This document shows positions 30,183 to 37,378 of a DNA stretch of 37,750 bases, one piece after another. The position numbers were made by a program, and so were the translations under genes. The DNA is from DATAFF01 sp036257595. Lineage in GTDB: Bacteria; Pseudomonadota; Alphaproteobacteria; Rhizobiales; Aestuariivirgaceae. The notes beneath the pieces were generated by a model. It saw only the letters and a list, made by a program, of their open reading frames with translations. It did not search any database and was not told the origin of the DNA. Numbering within the stretch: position 1 is the stretch's first letter; the number at the start of each line of letters is the position of its first letter. Location: assembly GCA_036257595.1 (NCBI GenBank), contig DATAFF010000085.1:1-37750 (forward strand), in the 5' to 3' direction.

Positions 30183-32687
30183 CTAAATCCGCCGTCGCAG
30201 GTGCTTCAACGCCGCTTCCGGAATGCTCTGGCGGGTGGTGAAGAACCCGCGCCAGGGATCGCGCCGGGCCGGCGCATTGGCGACGGTGAAGCTGTCGGCG
30301 CTCTGGATCGCCTCGAGTTCCTTCCAGCTCACCGGCATCGCCACCGTCGCCTTGGGACGAGCCCTGAGCGACCATGGCAGGATCGCCGTGGCGGTCCAGC
30401 GGTTGCGCAGCCAGTCCACGAAGATCTTGTCCTTGCGCCGAGCCTTCGAGGCGACCGCGAGAAAGCGCGACGGATCGGCCTCGGCGAGGCCACGGGCAAT
30501 GCCGCCGGTGAAGTCGCCGATCTGGTCCCAGTCCTGCGTTCCATCGAGCGGCGCGACCACATGCACGCCCTTGCCGCCGCTGACGAGGGCGAAGCTCTTG
30601 AGCTCCACCGCCTCGAGCAGCTTCTTCACCTGGAGGGCTGCCGCCTTGACATCGTCGAAGGCCACGCCCTCATCGGGATCGAGGTCGAAGATGATGCGGT
30701 CCACCCGGTCGAGCCGCGGCACCTGCGCCCCCCAGCCATGGAACTCCAGCACCCCGAACTGTGCCGCGGTCATCAGCCCCTCGATCCCCTCGATCAGCAG
30801 ATAGTCGCGCGGGCCGCCGCGTGGATCGCGCACCCGCTTGATGCCGCGGGTCATGCCGGGAAGCGGATGGCGCTGGAAGAAGATCTCGCTGGCGAGGCCC
30901 TCCGGCGCGCGCACCAGGCTCACCGGACGGTCGGCCAGATGCGGGAGGAGGCGATCCGCCACGGTGAGATAATAGGCTGCCACCTCCGCCTTGGTGACGC
31001 CGACCTCGGGATAGACCACCCGCTCGCCATGGGTGATGCGCTCGAGCAGTGTCTCATGGCTCTGCGGGGCACCCTGCGATTTTCGCGATACGCGCTTGCG
31101 CGGCGGCGGCTCTGCCGCCGCTTTCGGCGGATCGGTTCGATCCTCGCGCCAGCCGAGGAACCGCGGGTGGCGCAGCCGCTTGTCGCGGGTCGGCTCGGTG
31201 AAGGCGACCTCGATCCGGTGCCGCGGTTCGACCCACACCGCGCCCTTGGGCGGCTTGCCCTCGAAAATAACGCCGGCCGGCGGATGATCGAGCCGCAGCG
31301 GCTTCAGCTTGTCGAGCGTGCTCTTGAGCTCGCTTTGGGAGAAGCCGCTGCCGACATTCCCGGCATGGCGCAGCCCTTCCGGCGTCTCCTGCGCCACCAC
31401 CAGTGAGGCAAAGCGCCGCCGCTCCGACGGCATCCAGCCGATCACCACCACATCTTCGCGCTTGCTGTCCTTCACCTTCACCCACTGTCCACCGCGGCCC
31501 GCTCGATACTGCGAGTCGATCCGTTTGCTGATGATCCCTTCCGCACCGCCTGACACCACCTTCTTGAACACTGCCGGGCCGTCGCCGATGATATAGGACG
31601 TCTCCCGGATCGTGCCGCTGCTCGCTCCCTCGAGAAGACCGTGCAGAACCTCCTTGCGCCTGCGTAGCGGCGCGTTGCGCAGATCCCGCTTGTCCTTCTG
31701 CAGCACATCGAAAACCAGATAGACGATCTTGCTCGTCTTCGAGTCGAGCGCATCGACCAGGGCTGCGAAATTGCTCACGCCCTTGGCGTCGAACACCACC
31801 GCTTCGCCATCCAGCACCACCGACGGCAGATCGAGCCCCGCCAGCGCCTCGGGCACCGTGCCGAAACGATGCGTCCAGTCGAGACCTTCGCGACTGTAGA
31901 GGCGCACATCCGCGCCGGCGACCGCCGCCTCGACGCGGTAGCCGTCATATTTGACCTCATGCAGCCAGTCGGGCCCCTCCGGCACGTGCTCGCGCAGCTC
32001 GCACATCATCAGCGGCAGAAACGGTGCGACGCGCCGTGAGCCTGCCCGTGCCGTCACGGCAGTGCTCTCCTTCGCCGCCTTCGGCTTGCGCTTGCGCGAC
32101 GGCCTGTTCTCCTCGATGTCGGTTTTGCTGCGGCCGGTGGCAACGCTGGTGACATATTTGCTGCCGAGATCGCCGCCGCGCTCGACATGGTCGTCGCGCT
32201 CCTTGATCAGCAGCCAGTTTTCCCGTTTGCCTTCGGGCTTCAGCCGCACCAGCACCCAGCCGCCCTTCATCCGCTGGCCGTGGAGCATCATTTTGAGCTG
32301 CCCCTTTTTGAGCGCCGCCGCCGGGTCGGGATCGGCCGGCTCCCAGGTGCCCTCGTCCCACAGCATGACGGTGCCGCCGCCATACTCCCCCTTCGGGATC
32401 GTGCCTTCGAAGGTGGCATAATCGAGCGGATGGTCCTCGGTGCGCACGGCGAGCCGCTTGACCGCCGGGTCGGGGCTCGGCGGCTTGGTCACCGCCCAGC
32501 TCTTGAGCACGTCATCCATCTCGATCCGGAAATCATAATGCTCACGCCGTGCCCAATGATGCTGCACGACGAACCGGCCGCCGCGCGCCGCCGCGCGCTT
32601 GGCAACGCGCCGGGGCGCCGGCTCGCTGGTTTTGGTAAAATCCCGCTTGCGGCGATAGGTCTCGAGTTCCGAGCTCCGCTTTGCCAT
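30183..32687 (-). CDS. ligD: ATP-dependent DNA ligase D
   Basis: 834 residues from ATG 32687. Domain order PE-LIG-POL as in Pseudomonas LigD. 3'-phosphoesterase (about 37-165): H44, H50, D52, R54 and H86 occupy the spacing of the known active site. Ligase: E-V-K-Y-D-G-Y-R with adenylated K246, then D-G-E-A-V-V-F and V-K-V-K-D at the end of the nucleotidyltransferase domain, followed by the OB fold. Polymerase/primase (about 560-834): D-L-D-P-D-E-G (668-674) and S-G-G-K-G-V-H-V. It joins double-strand breaks with Ku; no ku gene is in the window. An exact EcfG promoter starts 33 bases upstream, which favours ATG 32687 over 32711. Confidence 0.97.
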   Translation of the reverse strand: MAKRSSELETYRRKRDFTKTSEPAPRRVAKRAAARGGRFVVQHHWARREHYDFRIEMDDVLKSWAVTKPPSPDPAVKRLAVRTEDHPLDYATFEGTIPKGEYGGGTVMLWDEGTWEPADPDPAAALKKGQLKMMLHGQRMKGGWVLVRLKPEGKRENWLLIKERDDHVERGGDLGSKYVTSVATGRSKTDIEENRPSRKRKPKAAKESTAVTARAGSRRVAPFLPLMMCELREHVPEGPDWLHEVKYDGYRVEAAVAGADVRLYSREGLDWTHRFGTVPEALAGLDLPSVVLDGEAVVFDAKGVSNFAALVDALDSKTSKIVYLVFDVLQKDKRDLRNAPLRRRKEVLHGLLEGASSGTIRETSYIIGDGPAVFKKVVSGGAEGIISKRIDSQYRAGRGGQWVKVKDSKREDVVVIGWMPSERRRFASLVVAQETPEGLRHAGNVGSGFSQSELKSTLDKLKPLRLDHPPAGVIFEGKPPKGAVWVEPRHRIEVAFTEPTRDKRLRHPRFLGWREDRTDPPKAAAEPPPRKRVSRKSQGAPQSHETLLERITHGERVVYPEVGVTKAEVAAYYLTVADRLLPHLADRPVSLVRAPEGLASEIFFQRHPLPGMTRGIKRVRDPRGGPRDYLLIEGIEGLMTAAQFGVLEFHGWGAQVPRLDRVDRIIFDLDPDEGVAFDDVKAAALQVKKLLEAVELKSFALVSGGKGVHVVAPLDGTQDWDQIGDFTGGIARGLAEADPSRFLAVASKARRKDKIFVDWLRNRWTATAILPWSLRARPKATVAMPVSWKELEAIQSADSFTVANAPARRDPWRGFFTTRQSIPEAALKHLRRRI

Positions 32688-32719
32688 CGCCGACTTCCAG
32701 CCATTGGCCAACCGTGCGA

Positions 32720-32744
32720 AACGTGGTCCCTGACCTCAGGTTCC
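32720..32744 (-). promoter_or_regulatory. EcfG-type promoter of ligD
   Basis: On the minus strand GGAAC (32744-32740), 16 bases, CGTT (32723-32720), exactly the -35/-10 pattern of the alphaproteobacterial general stress sigma factor EcfG. The -10 element ends 33 bases before ATG 32687, leaving a leader of roughly 25 bases. Confidence 0.75.
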
Positions 32745-32922
32745 AAAAAAGAAGAAGGACGGCGGCGGCTCATCAGGGAGGAAGGAGCGGCTGTCGTCCT
32801 GGCGAAGAGAGTTAATGGCGGGCTACCATCTTTGGCGTTAAACCCGCGCTGCCCGGGTTTCAAGCGTCCGATTGCGTTGACCAAAATATGACAAAACAAC
32901 CGTTGCAAGTCTGCAACAGCTG

Positions 32923-32947
32923 GGAACGATCGGTCATTACGGCCGTT
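32923..32947 (+). promoter_or_regulatory. EcfG-type promoter of csbD
   Basis: GGAAC (32923-32927), 16 bases, CGTT (32944-32947), an exact match to the EcfG consensus. It lies 47 bases before the csbD ATG. CsbD-like genes are regular members of stress regulons, which supports the call. Confidence 0.8.
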
Positions 32948-32994
32948 AATCATGTGAGGCGGCGTGATGGCCGTCGCAACCACGGAGGATTTCG

Positions 32995-33195
32995 ATGAAT
33001 TGGGATCGCATCGAGGGCAACTGGAAACAGTTTACGGGCAAGGTCCAGCAGCAATGGGCCAAGTTGACCGATGACGACCTTAAGATGGTCCAAGGCAAGC
33101 GCGAGGAGCTGATCGGCAGAATTCAGGAGCGCTATGGTTATGCCAAGGACCAGGCATCGCGCGAGGTCGACGAGTGGCTTCGCAAGAATCCGTAG
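32995..33195 (+). CDS. CsbD family stress protein
   Basis: 66 residues: M-N-W-D-R-I-E-G-N-W-K-Q-F-T-G-K-V, then K-L-T-D-D-D-L and Y-G-Y-A-K-D-Q-A-S-R-E-V-D-E-W. The W-x-x-I-E-G-x-W-K-x-x-x-G and L-T-D-D-D-L phrases define CsbD/YjbJ-like proteins, abundant small hydrophilic proteins made under general stress with unknown molecular role. Ribosome site ACGGAGGA. Transcription is expected from the EcfG-type promoter at 32923 and stops at the strong terminator at 33221, so it is a monocistronic unit. Confidence 0.95.
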   Translation: MNWDRIEGNWKQFTGKVQQQWAKLTDDDLKMVQGKREELIGRIQERYGYAKDQASREVDEWLRKNP

Positions 33196-33220
33196 TTCGT
33201 CGTTGAGTGCGTTGAGATTA

Positions 33221-33253
33221 AAGCCCCCTCCTTGCGGAGGGGGCTTTTGTTTT
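33221..33253 (+). terminator. Rho-independent terminator of csbD
   Basis: Perfect 11-base stem AAGCCCCCTCC / GGAGGGGGCTT with the tetraloop TTGC, followed by TTGTTTT. It lies 25 bases after the csbD stop. Confidence 0.93.
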
Positions 33254-33304
33254 GCACATCTCCGGCCTCATAGTCGAAATGCGAATTGGTGAAGGGAGAT
33301 ACCC

Positions 33305-33598
33305 ATGCAAACTTACGTGGTTTTGGTGAACTGGACCGAGAAAGGCATCGTCAACGTCCGCGACACCGAGAAGCGTCTGGCGGAAGGGGTGAAGGAAACC
33401 AAGAATTTCGGCGTGAAGATCACCAATGTCTATTGGACCCTCGGCGGCTATGACATGGTCGCCATCATGGAGGCGCCGGATGATGAATCCATAAGCGCCC
33501 ATCTTCTCCACATCTGCTCGGATGGGTTCATCCGCACCACCACGCTCCGGGCTTTCGACAAGCGCGCCTTTGACAAGGTCCTTTCTAAGATTCACTGA
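33305..33598 (+). CDS. GYD domain-containing protein
   Basis: 97 residues. T-Y-V-V-L-V-N-W-T-E-K-G-I-V-N-V-R-D-T opens the domain, and the name-giving motif appears as T-L-G-G-Y-D-M-V-A-I-M-E-A-P-D-D-E. This is a ferredoxin-like small domain found alone in many soil bacteria; function unknown. ATG follows GAAGGGAGA. The csbD terminator separates it from the upstream gene, and I see no clear promoter of its own. Confidence 0.92.
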   Translation: MQTYVVLVNWTEKGIVNVRDTEKRLAEGVKETKNFGVKITNVYWTLGGYDMVAIMEAPDDESISAHLLHICSDGFIRTTTLRAFDKRAFDKVLSKIH

Positions 33599-33729
33599 AC
33601 GAACCGGTGTCTGGCAACGACATCGAACCTTGCCAAACGGTAAAGCTGCCGCCCAACTCCGGTAAGGCTCGCTGTGCCAGCATGAACCTTGGAGGCCAGG
33701 AGATGGCCTTGCAACCAAGGAGAACGATC

Positions 33730-33951
33730 ATGTTTCGTCGCAGCATCATGGCAGTTGCCGCGCTTTCGCTTTTCAGCCTGCCGGCTTTTGCCGCTACCGA
33801 ATATTGGGTGGCAAAGAACGCGACCACCCATAAATGCGAAGTGGTTGCGCGCAAGCCGGATGGGAAGTCGTGGATCGAGGTCGGCAAGATCGGTCACAAG
33901 ACCCGGCACGAAGCCCAGAGTGCTCTGAAGGCGGCCGCCGAGTGCAGGTGA
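33730..33951 (+). CDS. small secreted protein, 73 aa, unknown
   Basis: ATG 33730 follows AAGGAGAA and starts a clear signal peptide (M-F-R-R-S-I-M-A-V-A-A-L-S-L-F-S-L-P, cleavage at A-F-A-A). The mature part of about 50 residues reads Y-W-V-A-K-N-A-T-T-H-K-C-E-V-V and ends in A-A-E-C-R. Its two cysteines could form a disulfide. Its helix R-H-E-A-Q-S-A-L-K-A-A resembles small periplasmic proteins of Hyphomicrobiales seen near stress genes. I do not know a function. Confidence 0.8.
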   Translation: MFRRSIMAVAALSLFSLPAFAATEYWVAKNATTHKCEVVARKPDGKSWIEVGKIGHKTRHEAQSALKAAAECR

Positions 33952-34050
33952 GCCGCATAAGCCGGCGAGCCGTTTCCAGCATCTAACTCTCGCGAGAGCG
34001 CCGGCGAGCTCCTCGAGCCCTCGGCATTCTCGCGGGATTGGTCACGACCG

Positions 34051-34734
34051 ATGACGGACAAGGGCATGATTTGCGCGCTGACCGGAAAGCGGATGAGCCG
34101 GTCGCAGCTCATTCCGCTCGATCTCGTCAGTCGACAGATCGGCGATCGGATCCGCGCCGATCACCCCGAGCTTGGCTCCGACGTCCTCGTAAGCCGCGCC
34201 GAGATCGATCGCTACCGCGCAGCCTATGTCGAGGAGCTGTTGCTGACCGAGCGGGGCGAGTTGAGCGCGCTCGACCGTCAGGTGGCGCAGAGCCTTGCCA
34301 AAGGCGAGCTGATCTCGGAGAATCTCGACATCGGCGAGCCGTCCCGCCGGAGCTTCGGCGAAAGGGCTTCCGACCTGTTGGCGGCCTTCGGTGGAAGCTG
34401 GAGCTTCCTGATCGTCTTCGGTGTTTGCATGAGCGCGTGGATTGCCGTCAATTTGCGCGCCACCAATTCTTTCGATCCCTATCCGTTCATCCTGCTCAAT
34501 CTCGTGCTGTCCTGTATCGCCGCCATCCAGGCGCCGATCATCATGATGAGTCAGCGCCGCCAGGAGACGCGGGACCGCGAGCGCGCCCTCAACGATTACC
34601 GCGTCAATCTCAAGGCCGAGCTCGAGATACGCCACCTTCATGACAAGATCGATCATCTGATCTCGAAGCAATGGCAGCGGCTCGCCGAGATCCAGGCGCT
34701 GCAGATCGAGATTATGCAGGGACGGGAGCGCTGA
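34051..34734 (+). CDS. DUF1003 domain-containing membrane protein
   Basis: 227 residues. The N-terminal soluble part (about 1-105) has a C-A-L-T-G-K-R start. Two transmembrane helices follow (W-S-F-L-I-V-F-G-V-C-M-S-A-W-I-A and F-I-L-L-N-L-V-L-S-C-I-A-A-I), joined by the conserved F-D-P-Y-P-F-I-L-L-N. Then comes Q-A-P-I-I-M-M-S-Q-R-R-Q-E-T-R-D-R, the hallmark of DUF1003, and a C-terminal helix D-Y-R-V-N-L-K-A-E-L-E-I that may form a coiled coil. Function unknown. Four bases separate it from the convergent acetyltransferase. Confidence 0.93.
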   Translation: MTDKGMICALTGKRMSRSQLIPLDLVSRQIGDRIRADHPELGSDVLVSRAEIDRYRAAYVEELLLTERGELSALDRQVAQSLAKGELISENLDIGEPSRRSFGERASDLLAAFGGSWSFLIVFGVCMSAWIAVNLRATNSFDPYPFILLNLVLSCIAAIQAPIIMMSQRRQETRDRERALNDYRVNLKAELEIRHLHDKIDHLISKQWQRLAEIQALQIEIMQGRER

Positions 34735-34738
34735 AGCT

Positions 34739-35245
34739 CTAGTTGCCGATCGGCTTCTCCAAGGTGATGAGGTGATCGGAAAAGCCGAAGCGATGATAGA
34801 GAGCGCGCGCTTGGCCATTGGCCGCGAGCGCCGAGATCCTGAGCCACCGCGCGCCCGCCTTCACGGCAATGTCCTCGCAGGCTGTCAACAGCCGGCGGCC
34901 GACGCCGGTGCCGCGCCGGCTTTCCGTGACCACCAGGTCCGCCACATAGGCATAGGTGTAGTGTTCCTCGTCGATCGACTCCTCATGCACATGAGTTTCC
35001 ACCACCGCATAACCGACGAGCGCTCCCGCAATCTCTGCGACGATGATCCGGCCACCATATTTTCGACAATCGGCGAGCAACGCCTCGACATAGTCGGGAC
35101 CGATCGCCAGCGGCGGGAGCATGCGGTCATAGACGGCCCGTTCGTGGGCCTGCAGCTCGCGCGCCAGGCCAACAACCGCATGGCGATCATCGGCGCGATA
35201 ATCCCGGATCTCGATGGTGGCGGGCGCGGCTGTCATGGCGGCCAT
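34739..35245 (-). CDS. GNAT family N-acetyltransferase
   Basis: 168 residues from ATG 35245 (ATG 35236 also possible). I-E-I-R-D-Y-R-A-D-D start, V-A-D-L-V-V-T-E-S-R-R-G-T-G-V-G-R-R-L-L containing the acetyl-CoA loop R/Q-x-x-G-x-G/A (R-R-G-T-G-V-G), and the end A-R-A-L-Y-H-R-F-G-F, all typical GNAT. The substrate is not predictable. Confidence 0.92.
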   Translation of the reverse strand: MAAMTAAPATIEIRDYRADDRHAVVGLARELQAHERAVYDRMLPPLAIGPDYVEALLADCRKYGGRIIVAEIAGALVGYAVVETHVHEESIDEEHYTYAYVADLVVTESRRGTGVGRRLLTACEDIAVKAGARWLRISALAANGQARALYHRFGFSDHLITLEKPIGN

Positions 35246-35788
35246 CTCATGGGAGGAAACAGGTGTGCTATCCCCGAGGCGCGAACGCGCCGGACGGGGC
35301 AGCAATGGCCTTTAGCGCGGGCCTCGTCGGGATGCTCGCGAAATCGTTGGACATGGGGGCAAGAAAAAAGGGGCGCGGCCTGAAGGCCCTCCGATGCCGC
35401 GCGCCGCCGCCCCAATTTCGCGGTCAGGCCGTCCATGACCGCGTCGAGATGAGGCGACGCAAACCGGACCAAATCGCGGCCATCGGCATCACAAATCCGT
35501 GCGGCGGTTCAAATGGCCAAGGAACGGGAGAAATTACGCAATCTCCCGCTCCTTGGTGTGGCCGACCATGGGGATGGGATGGAGAGTTGGTCGGCAATTT
35601 TCATACGAACGGCAGCCGCGAATTATTTCCAAGGCAAGGGCGGGTCGGCGGACTTGCACACCCGCCCTTGCTGCACCGACCAAATCAAGGATGAGACATG
35701 GTCGGCAGCATCGATACGCATGACGGAGAGGATGGTTTCAGCGCAATTGAACTTCCGCGAACCATCAAAGCCGGCGGAGGAGATACGC
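35246..35788. other. Gene-poor stretch with serial hairpins; possible structured RNA
   Basis: No convincing protein gene in 540 bases. Inverted repeats: 35370-35413 (7 bp plus outer pairs), 35419-35443 (CGCGGTCA/TGACCGCG), 35517-35556 (14 of 15 bp paired, CCAAGGAACGGGAGA), 35561-35595 (GCCGACCA/TGGTCGGC) and 35634-35671 (12 bp perfect, GCAAGGGCGGGT). The leftmost is followed on the minus strand by six T. A minus-strand RNA of roughly 300 nt ending there would contain all of them. A 38-codon plus-strand frame at 35698 has a passable ribosome site but no other support. Confidence 0.5.
35364..35413 (-). terminator. Probable intrinsic terminator, minus strand
   Basis: On the minus strand GGGG..GCGCGGC pairs with GCCGCGCCCC and is followed by TTTTTTC (35369-35363). 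The 7-bp core stem is perfect, and the outer G-C pairs need a bulge. It would end a leftward transcript from the structured stretch or from the gene at 35789-36031. Confidence 0.6.
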
Positions 35789-36031
35789 TCAGGGACCGTT
35801 GTTCTTCTCGATGATGGGCCAGGGCATCTCATCGACGAGCGCCGCGCCGCAGACAAGGCACATCCTGCCGCTTGGACGCGCGAGTTCCGATGGCTCTCGG
35901 GGAGATCCGATTTTACAAGTACGGCAATAGACGTTCACGGTCTTTTGCTCTTCCAATGCCCCACCCACCTGTCTCGCAACGCGAGAACTAGCGGTTGCGA
36001 GGGATTGTTCCTGCGCCTCACTCAGTTGCAT
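35789..36031 (-). CDS. small zinc-ribbon-like protein, 80 aa, unknown
   Basis: Two C-x2-C knuckles: V-Y-C-R-T-C-K (residues about 34-40) and M-C-L-V-C-G-A-A-L (about 57-65) with 19 residues between, a spacing suited to one zinc ribbon. The N-terminal 30 residues are a polar helix (E-A-Q-E-Q-S-L-A-T-A). The C-terminus is W-P-I-I-E-K. I do not recognise a family. No strong ribosome binding site is seen. The regular knuckles support this strand over the longer overlapping frame on the plus strand. Confidence 0.5.
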   Translation of the reverse strand: MQLSEAQEQSLATASSRVARQVGGALEEQKTVNVYCRTCKIGSPREPSELARPSGRMCLVCGAALVDEMPWPIIEKNNGP

Positions 36032-36360
36032 CGCAGATCACTCTGCTACCAGCGCCAGTATCGAGGCAGTCCGCAAAGGAAAGTTTCGTTACAAAGCTTC
36101 GCTCGTCTTTTTCCGTGCGAAGCGGCCCGGGTGATCAACTCGGGTCGAGGAGGTCTTTTGCATTGAGGACCCGCCGCGACGCCGGCCTTTGATGAAGCGG
36201 CCGGCCGAGGGGGCGAGGCCGGCCGCTATGGAGCCCGGGGAGGGGCGGGAGATTGACCGGGCACGCCGACATAGATGTCACAGATGACCGGCTTCAGCTT
36301 GACTGCGATTGCTGCGACTGGACTGATGTTGCTCCAATCCAACCCAACGCGCCGTTCTGG
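36032..36360. other. Gene-free stretch with a strong palindrome
   Basis: 329 bases without a supported gene. The notable item is the hairpin 36196-36227: AGCGGCCGGCC / GGCCGGCCGCT, 11 perfect base pairs around a 10-base loop (GAGGGGGCGA). Neither strand has a T-run after it, so it is not a standard terminator. The rest shows no ribosome-site/ORF pair I would defend. Confidence 0.5.
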
Positions 36361-36480
36361 TCAGACGTAAGCGGCAGTGATCAGGCAAAACGCGAAGGCT
36401 GTCGCAATCAGATACATGGCGATCATCTGAACGAAGAAGCGGGTATAACTGCCGGATTCGGATATTTCGCGAAGGTGCAT
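36361..36480 (-). CDS. 39-aa single-pass membrane protein
   Basis: ATG 36480 is preceded on the minus strand by CAGGAG with 6 bases spacing, a near-ideal ribosome binding site. The peptide starts M-H-L-R-E-I-S-E-S-G-S-Y-T-R-F-F-V-Q-M and continues with one hydrophobic helix I-A-M-Y-L-I-A-T-A-F-A-F-C-L-I-T-A-A-Y-V, then stops. Charge distribution predicts the N-terminus in the cytoplasm. An exact EcfG promoter lies 123 bases upstream on the same strand. Small membrane proteins of this kind are frequent in stress regulons. Function unknown. Confidence 0.7.
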   Translation of the reverse strand: MHLREISESGSYTRFFVQMIAMYLIATAFAFCLITAAYV

Positions 36481-36831
36481 GACGAACTCCTGACGTGACT
36501 GACGCCCCCGTTTTGTCCTGGTTGCCTCCAATGGGGAGCGGTTGTGATTGCCGCCTCTTTGAATGAGCCCGGTTGCCTCGTCGGGTTCACATTGCGAGCG
36601 CTAACGATCGGGGCGCCTTTCCGTTCCGGGAAAGTGAGGCTGGCGCCAAGCGGACCGGCTTGGTTTTGGTAGAAAATAGGCGGGAATGTGACACAGGCGG
36701 GCACCAGAACTTGCCGGCTCGTCCTTCAGCATGCGCCAGGTCAACGCCTCGGGGATCTTGTCAGGCGCCAATGGCATGGGTTTCAATCGAGGCGTCTCGT
36801 TGACTGAACTCTTGGATGGGAGGAATGAGCC
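36481..36831. other. Intergenic region with an EcfG-type promoter
   Basis: 351 bases between the 39-residue membrane protein (leftward) and the cytochrome P460 gene (rightward). It contains the minus-strand GGAAC-N16-CGTT at 36603-36627. Open frames here on both strands lack ribosome sites and recognisable content. I see no other structure. Confidence 0.5.
36603..36627 (-). promoter_or_regulatory. EcfG-type promoter upstream of the 39-aa protein
   Basis: On the minus strand GGAAC (36627-36623), 16 bases, CGTT (36606-36603), again the exact consensus. The next minus-strand start with a ribosome site is ATG 36480, giving a leader of about 115 bases. Confidence 0.6.
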
Positions 36832-37377
36832 ATGACAGGAACTCCAACTTGGCAGCTGCTGGTCATCCCGGGAGTGCTTGTCGTCTTGAGTGGAGCCGCC
36901 ATATCCGCGCAGGACAAGTACACTGTGCAGGTACCGGGTGGGCTCTCGTTGTCTGAATGCAGGGGCTACGAAGACTGGCCTGCGGTCGCCGTTAGTCATC
37001 CCGAAGACAAGATCAACGTGATCGTCGCCAATCCCACGATGATCGCTGCCTACCGGTCGGGCATTCCCGGCAACGGCAAGCCTTTTCCAGACGGCTCCAT
37101 TACTGTGAAGATCCACTGGAAACCGAAACAGGATGGAGAGGCGCCCTTTCCGGTGACGGTGCCGGGCACCCTACTGGGTCTTGGTTGCATGGTGAAGGAT
37201 AGCAAGAGGTTCGCGGACACCGGCGGATGGGGATGGGCTCAGTTCGACTATGATCCCGCGTCCGCCGCGTTCACGCCCAATACATCCGCACAGGAAAACG
37301 ACGCCAAGTGCGGGTTCGCCTGCCATGAACCAGTGAAGGCAAAGGATTATGTCTACACGGCTTATCCGCCACGGTGA
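36832..37377 (+). CDS. cytochrome P460 family protein
   Basis: 181 residues. GGGAGGAATGAGCC precedes ATG 36832. Signal peptide 1-26 (L-L-V-I-P-G-V-L-V-V-L-S-G-A-A-I-S-A). The mature part has G-Y-E-D-W-P-A-V-A-V-S-H, V-I-V-A-N-P-x-M-I-A-A-Y-R-S-G-I-P-G-N-G-K-P-F-P-D-G-S and W-G-W-A-Q-F-D-Y, typical of P460 domains. The heme site is C160-G-F-A-C164-H165, a C-x3-C-H instead of the common C-x2-C-H. The periplasmic P460 family includes hydroxylamine and NO-handling cytochromes; for this branch the activity is unknown. Confidence 0.9.
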   Translation: MTGTPTWQLLVIPGVLVVLSGAAISAQDKYTVQVPGGLSLSECRGYEDWPAVAVSHPEDKINVIVANPTMIAAYRSGIPGNGKPFPDGSITVKIHWKPKQDGEAPFPVTVPGTLLGLGCMVKDSKRFADTGGWGWAQFDYDPASAAFTPNTSAQENDAKCGFACHEPVKAKDYVYTAYPPR

Positions 37378-37378
37378 T

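Larger units (their letters stand above)
32688..32994. other. Divergent ligD/csbD intergenic region
   Basis: 307 bases without a gene. It holds two back-to-back EcfG-type promoters (32720-32744 leftward, 32923-32947 rightward). Between them are a hairpin AAACCCG/CGGGTTT (32840-32860) and a perfect dyad GTTGCA-AGTC-TGCAAC (32902-32917) that lies five bases upstream of the csbD -35 element and might bind a further regulator. No small ORF with a ribosome binding site was seen. Confidence 0.6.

Noticed and set aside
35500..35530. GGTTCAAAT resembling a tRNA T-loop
   Set aside because: No flanking T-stem, anticodon arm or acceptor stem could be drawn around it.
35698..35814. 38-codon plus-strand frame (M-V-G-S-I-D-T-H) with AAGGATGAG upstream
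   Set aside because: The ribosome site is acceptable, but there is no promoter, homology or structural feature, and its end overlaps the opposite gene. Not enough to call.
35513..36166. Plus-strand frame of 217 codons
   Set aside because: Low-complexity, motif-free translation crossing strong hairpins; the opposite strand encodes the C-x2-C protein.
36253..36498. 81-codon plus-strand frame
   Set aside because: Shadow of the 39-residue membrane protein on the other strand, which has a far better ribosome site.
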